From: Rubrivirga sp. | Lineage (GTDB): Bacteria > Bacteroidota > Rhodothermia > Rhodothermales > Rubricoccaceae | NCBI GenBank assembly: GCA_012269805.1 | Contig: JAAXJP010000151.1 | Location: 1 to 6,612 of the forward strand | Length of the DNA stretch: 6,612 nucleotides | Direction of reading: 5' to 3' | Shown here: positions 6,063 to 6,612 of the stretch, piece after piece | Layout of the letters: each line of letters opens with the position of its first letter | How positions within the stretch are numbered: position 1 is the first letter of the stretch | Made by a program: the position numbers and the translations under genes | Notes under the pieces: model-generated | What the model saw: only the letters and a program-made list of their open reading frames with translations | What the model was told of the DNA's origin: nothing | The model's database searches: none

Positions 6063-6612
6063 ATGAGGAAGGCACTCCCCCTCGCCCTGCTCCTCGTGCC
6101 GGCCGTCGTGCTCGCGCAGGACGCCTCGCCCGAGGCCGTCCAGACCAACCTCGACTACGTCTGGACGATCGTCGCCGCCGCGCTCGTGTTCCTCATGCAG
6201 GCCGGCTTCGCGCTCCTCGAGACCGGCCTGACGCGGGCCAAGAACGCCGCGAACATCATCATGAAGAACGTGATGGACGCCGCGGCCGGCTCCCTCGTGT
6301 TCTTCCTCATCGGCTTCGGGCTGATGTTCGGCCCGTCACTCGGCGGCTGGATCGGCACGGCCGGGTTCGGGCTGACCGGGCTCGAGGGCCAGGAGATGTC
6401 GTGGGTGTACACGTTCTTTTTCTTCCAGGCCGTCTTCGCCGCGACCGCCACGACCATCGTCTCGGGAGCCGTGGCTGAGCGGGTCAACTTCGCGACTTAC
6501 CTGATCGTGTCGCTCGTGATCAGCGGCCTGATCTACCCGATCTTCGGGTCGTGGGCCTGGGGCGGGTTGCTCGCCGGGGGGGGCTGGCTGGAAGGGCTAG
6601 GCTTCCTCGACT
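6063..6612 (+). CDS. amt: Ammonium transporter (Amt family), 3' end outside window
   Basis: Inner-membrane ammonium channel of the Amt/Mep/Rh family, which takes up ammonium as a trimer and is usually controlled by a PII protein. The first 183 codons are present and the frame is still open at the window end. Residues 1-18 look like a cleavable signal peptide (M-R-K, hydrophobic core, VLA followed by QD), as known for several bacterial Amt proteins. Then come TM helices at about 31-53, 72-92, 114-137 and 145-166. Family motifs: MQAGFALLETGLTRAKN (45-61), MKNVMD (67-72), FQAVFAATATTIVSGAVAER (121-140; SGAVAER is diagnostic) and FGSWAWGG (161-168), whose W166 aligns with the pore Trp148 of E. 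coli AmtB. The twin-His region has not been reached. The sequence near TM1 is of the QAGFALLE subtype, not the PGLALFYGG form of E. coli AmtB. An 8-G run lies within codons 171-174 without breaking the frame. A PII gene might follow beyond the window. Confidence 0.92.
   Translation, partial: MRKALPLALLLVPAVVLAQDASPEAVQTNLDYVWTIVAAALVFLMQAGFALLETGLTRAKNAANIIMKNVMDAAAGSLVFFLIGFGLMFGPSLGGWIGTAGFGLTGLEGQEMSWVYTFFFFQAVFAATATTIVSGAVAERVNFATYLIVSLVISGLIYPIFGSWAWGGLLAGGGWLEGLGFLD

Noticed and set aside
5854..6066. Small 70-codon frame ending in an ATGA overlap with the amt start
   Set aside because: It spans the inverted repeats, palindromes and promoter region, shows no recognisable motif, and its composition follows the intergenic DNA. 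The overlap is probably chance.
6155..6487. 110-codon minus-strand frame inside amt
   Set aside because: Antisense to conserved Amt motifs, with no domain of its own.

Overview
The window is very GC-rich and densely coded, with strong C/G preference at third codon positions. Translation starts lack clear Shine-Dalgarno sequences, one start is preceded by an A-rich leader (AAACAAATG), and one upstream region resembles a Bacteroidota-type -33/-7 promoter. Together with the protein styles, this suggests a high-GC marine member of the Rhodothermota/Bacteroidota (Rubrivirga/Rubricoccus-like). That assignment is an inference from composition and protein resemblance, not a database result.

Layout. 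(1) Plus strand, 3-1554: an aldo/keto reductase of the YghZ/L-glyceraldehyde-3-phosphate reductase type, followed after 4 nt by a DUF3124-type lipoprotein. (2) Convergent gap, 1555-1711, with two mutually exclusive hairpins. (3) Minus strand, transcribed from 5838 down to 1712: a bacterial Rad52-family annealing protein, a signal-peptide-bearing probable outer-membrane barrel protein, a YfcE/MJ0936-type metallophosphoesterase, and, only 8 nt further on, a two-GAF-domain SpoIIE/RsbU-type PP2C phosphatase. The barrel gene has its own candidate promoter at 5035-5066. (4) A 224-nt divergent regulatory region, 5839-6062, containing the only AT-richer stretch of the window, a near-consensus sigma70-like promoter and two copies of a palindromic AAGCGCTTCC element. 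(5) Plus strand from 6063: an ammonium transporter gene (amt) with an N-terminal signal peptide, cut by the window end.

How they work together. The phosphoesterase and phosphatase are probably co-transcribed and may belong to one signalling or regulatory unit. The reductase and lipoprotein are probably co-transcribed without an obvious biochemical link. The divergent rad52/amt region could serve both genes, though its best promoter points at amt. I do not see a clear new multi-gene system. The most interesting items are the Rad52 homologue with its long basic tail and one altered motif residue, the paired palindromes in front of amt, the GAF-GAF-PP2C protein coupled to a phosphoesterase, and a G-rich quadruplex-like tract immediately after the barrel gene.
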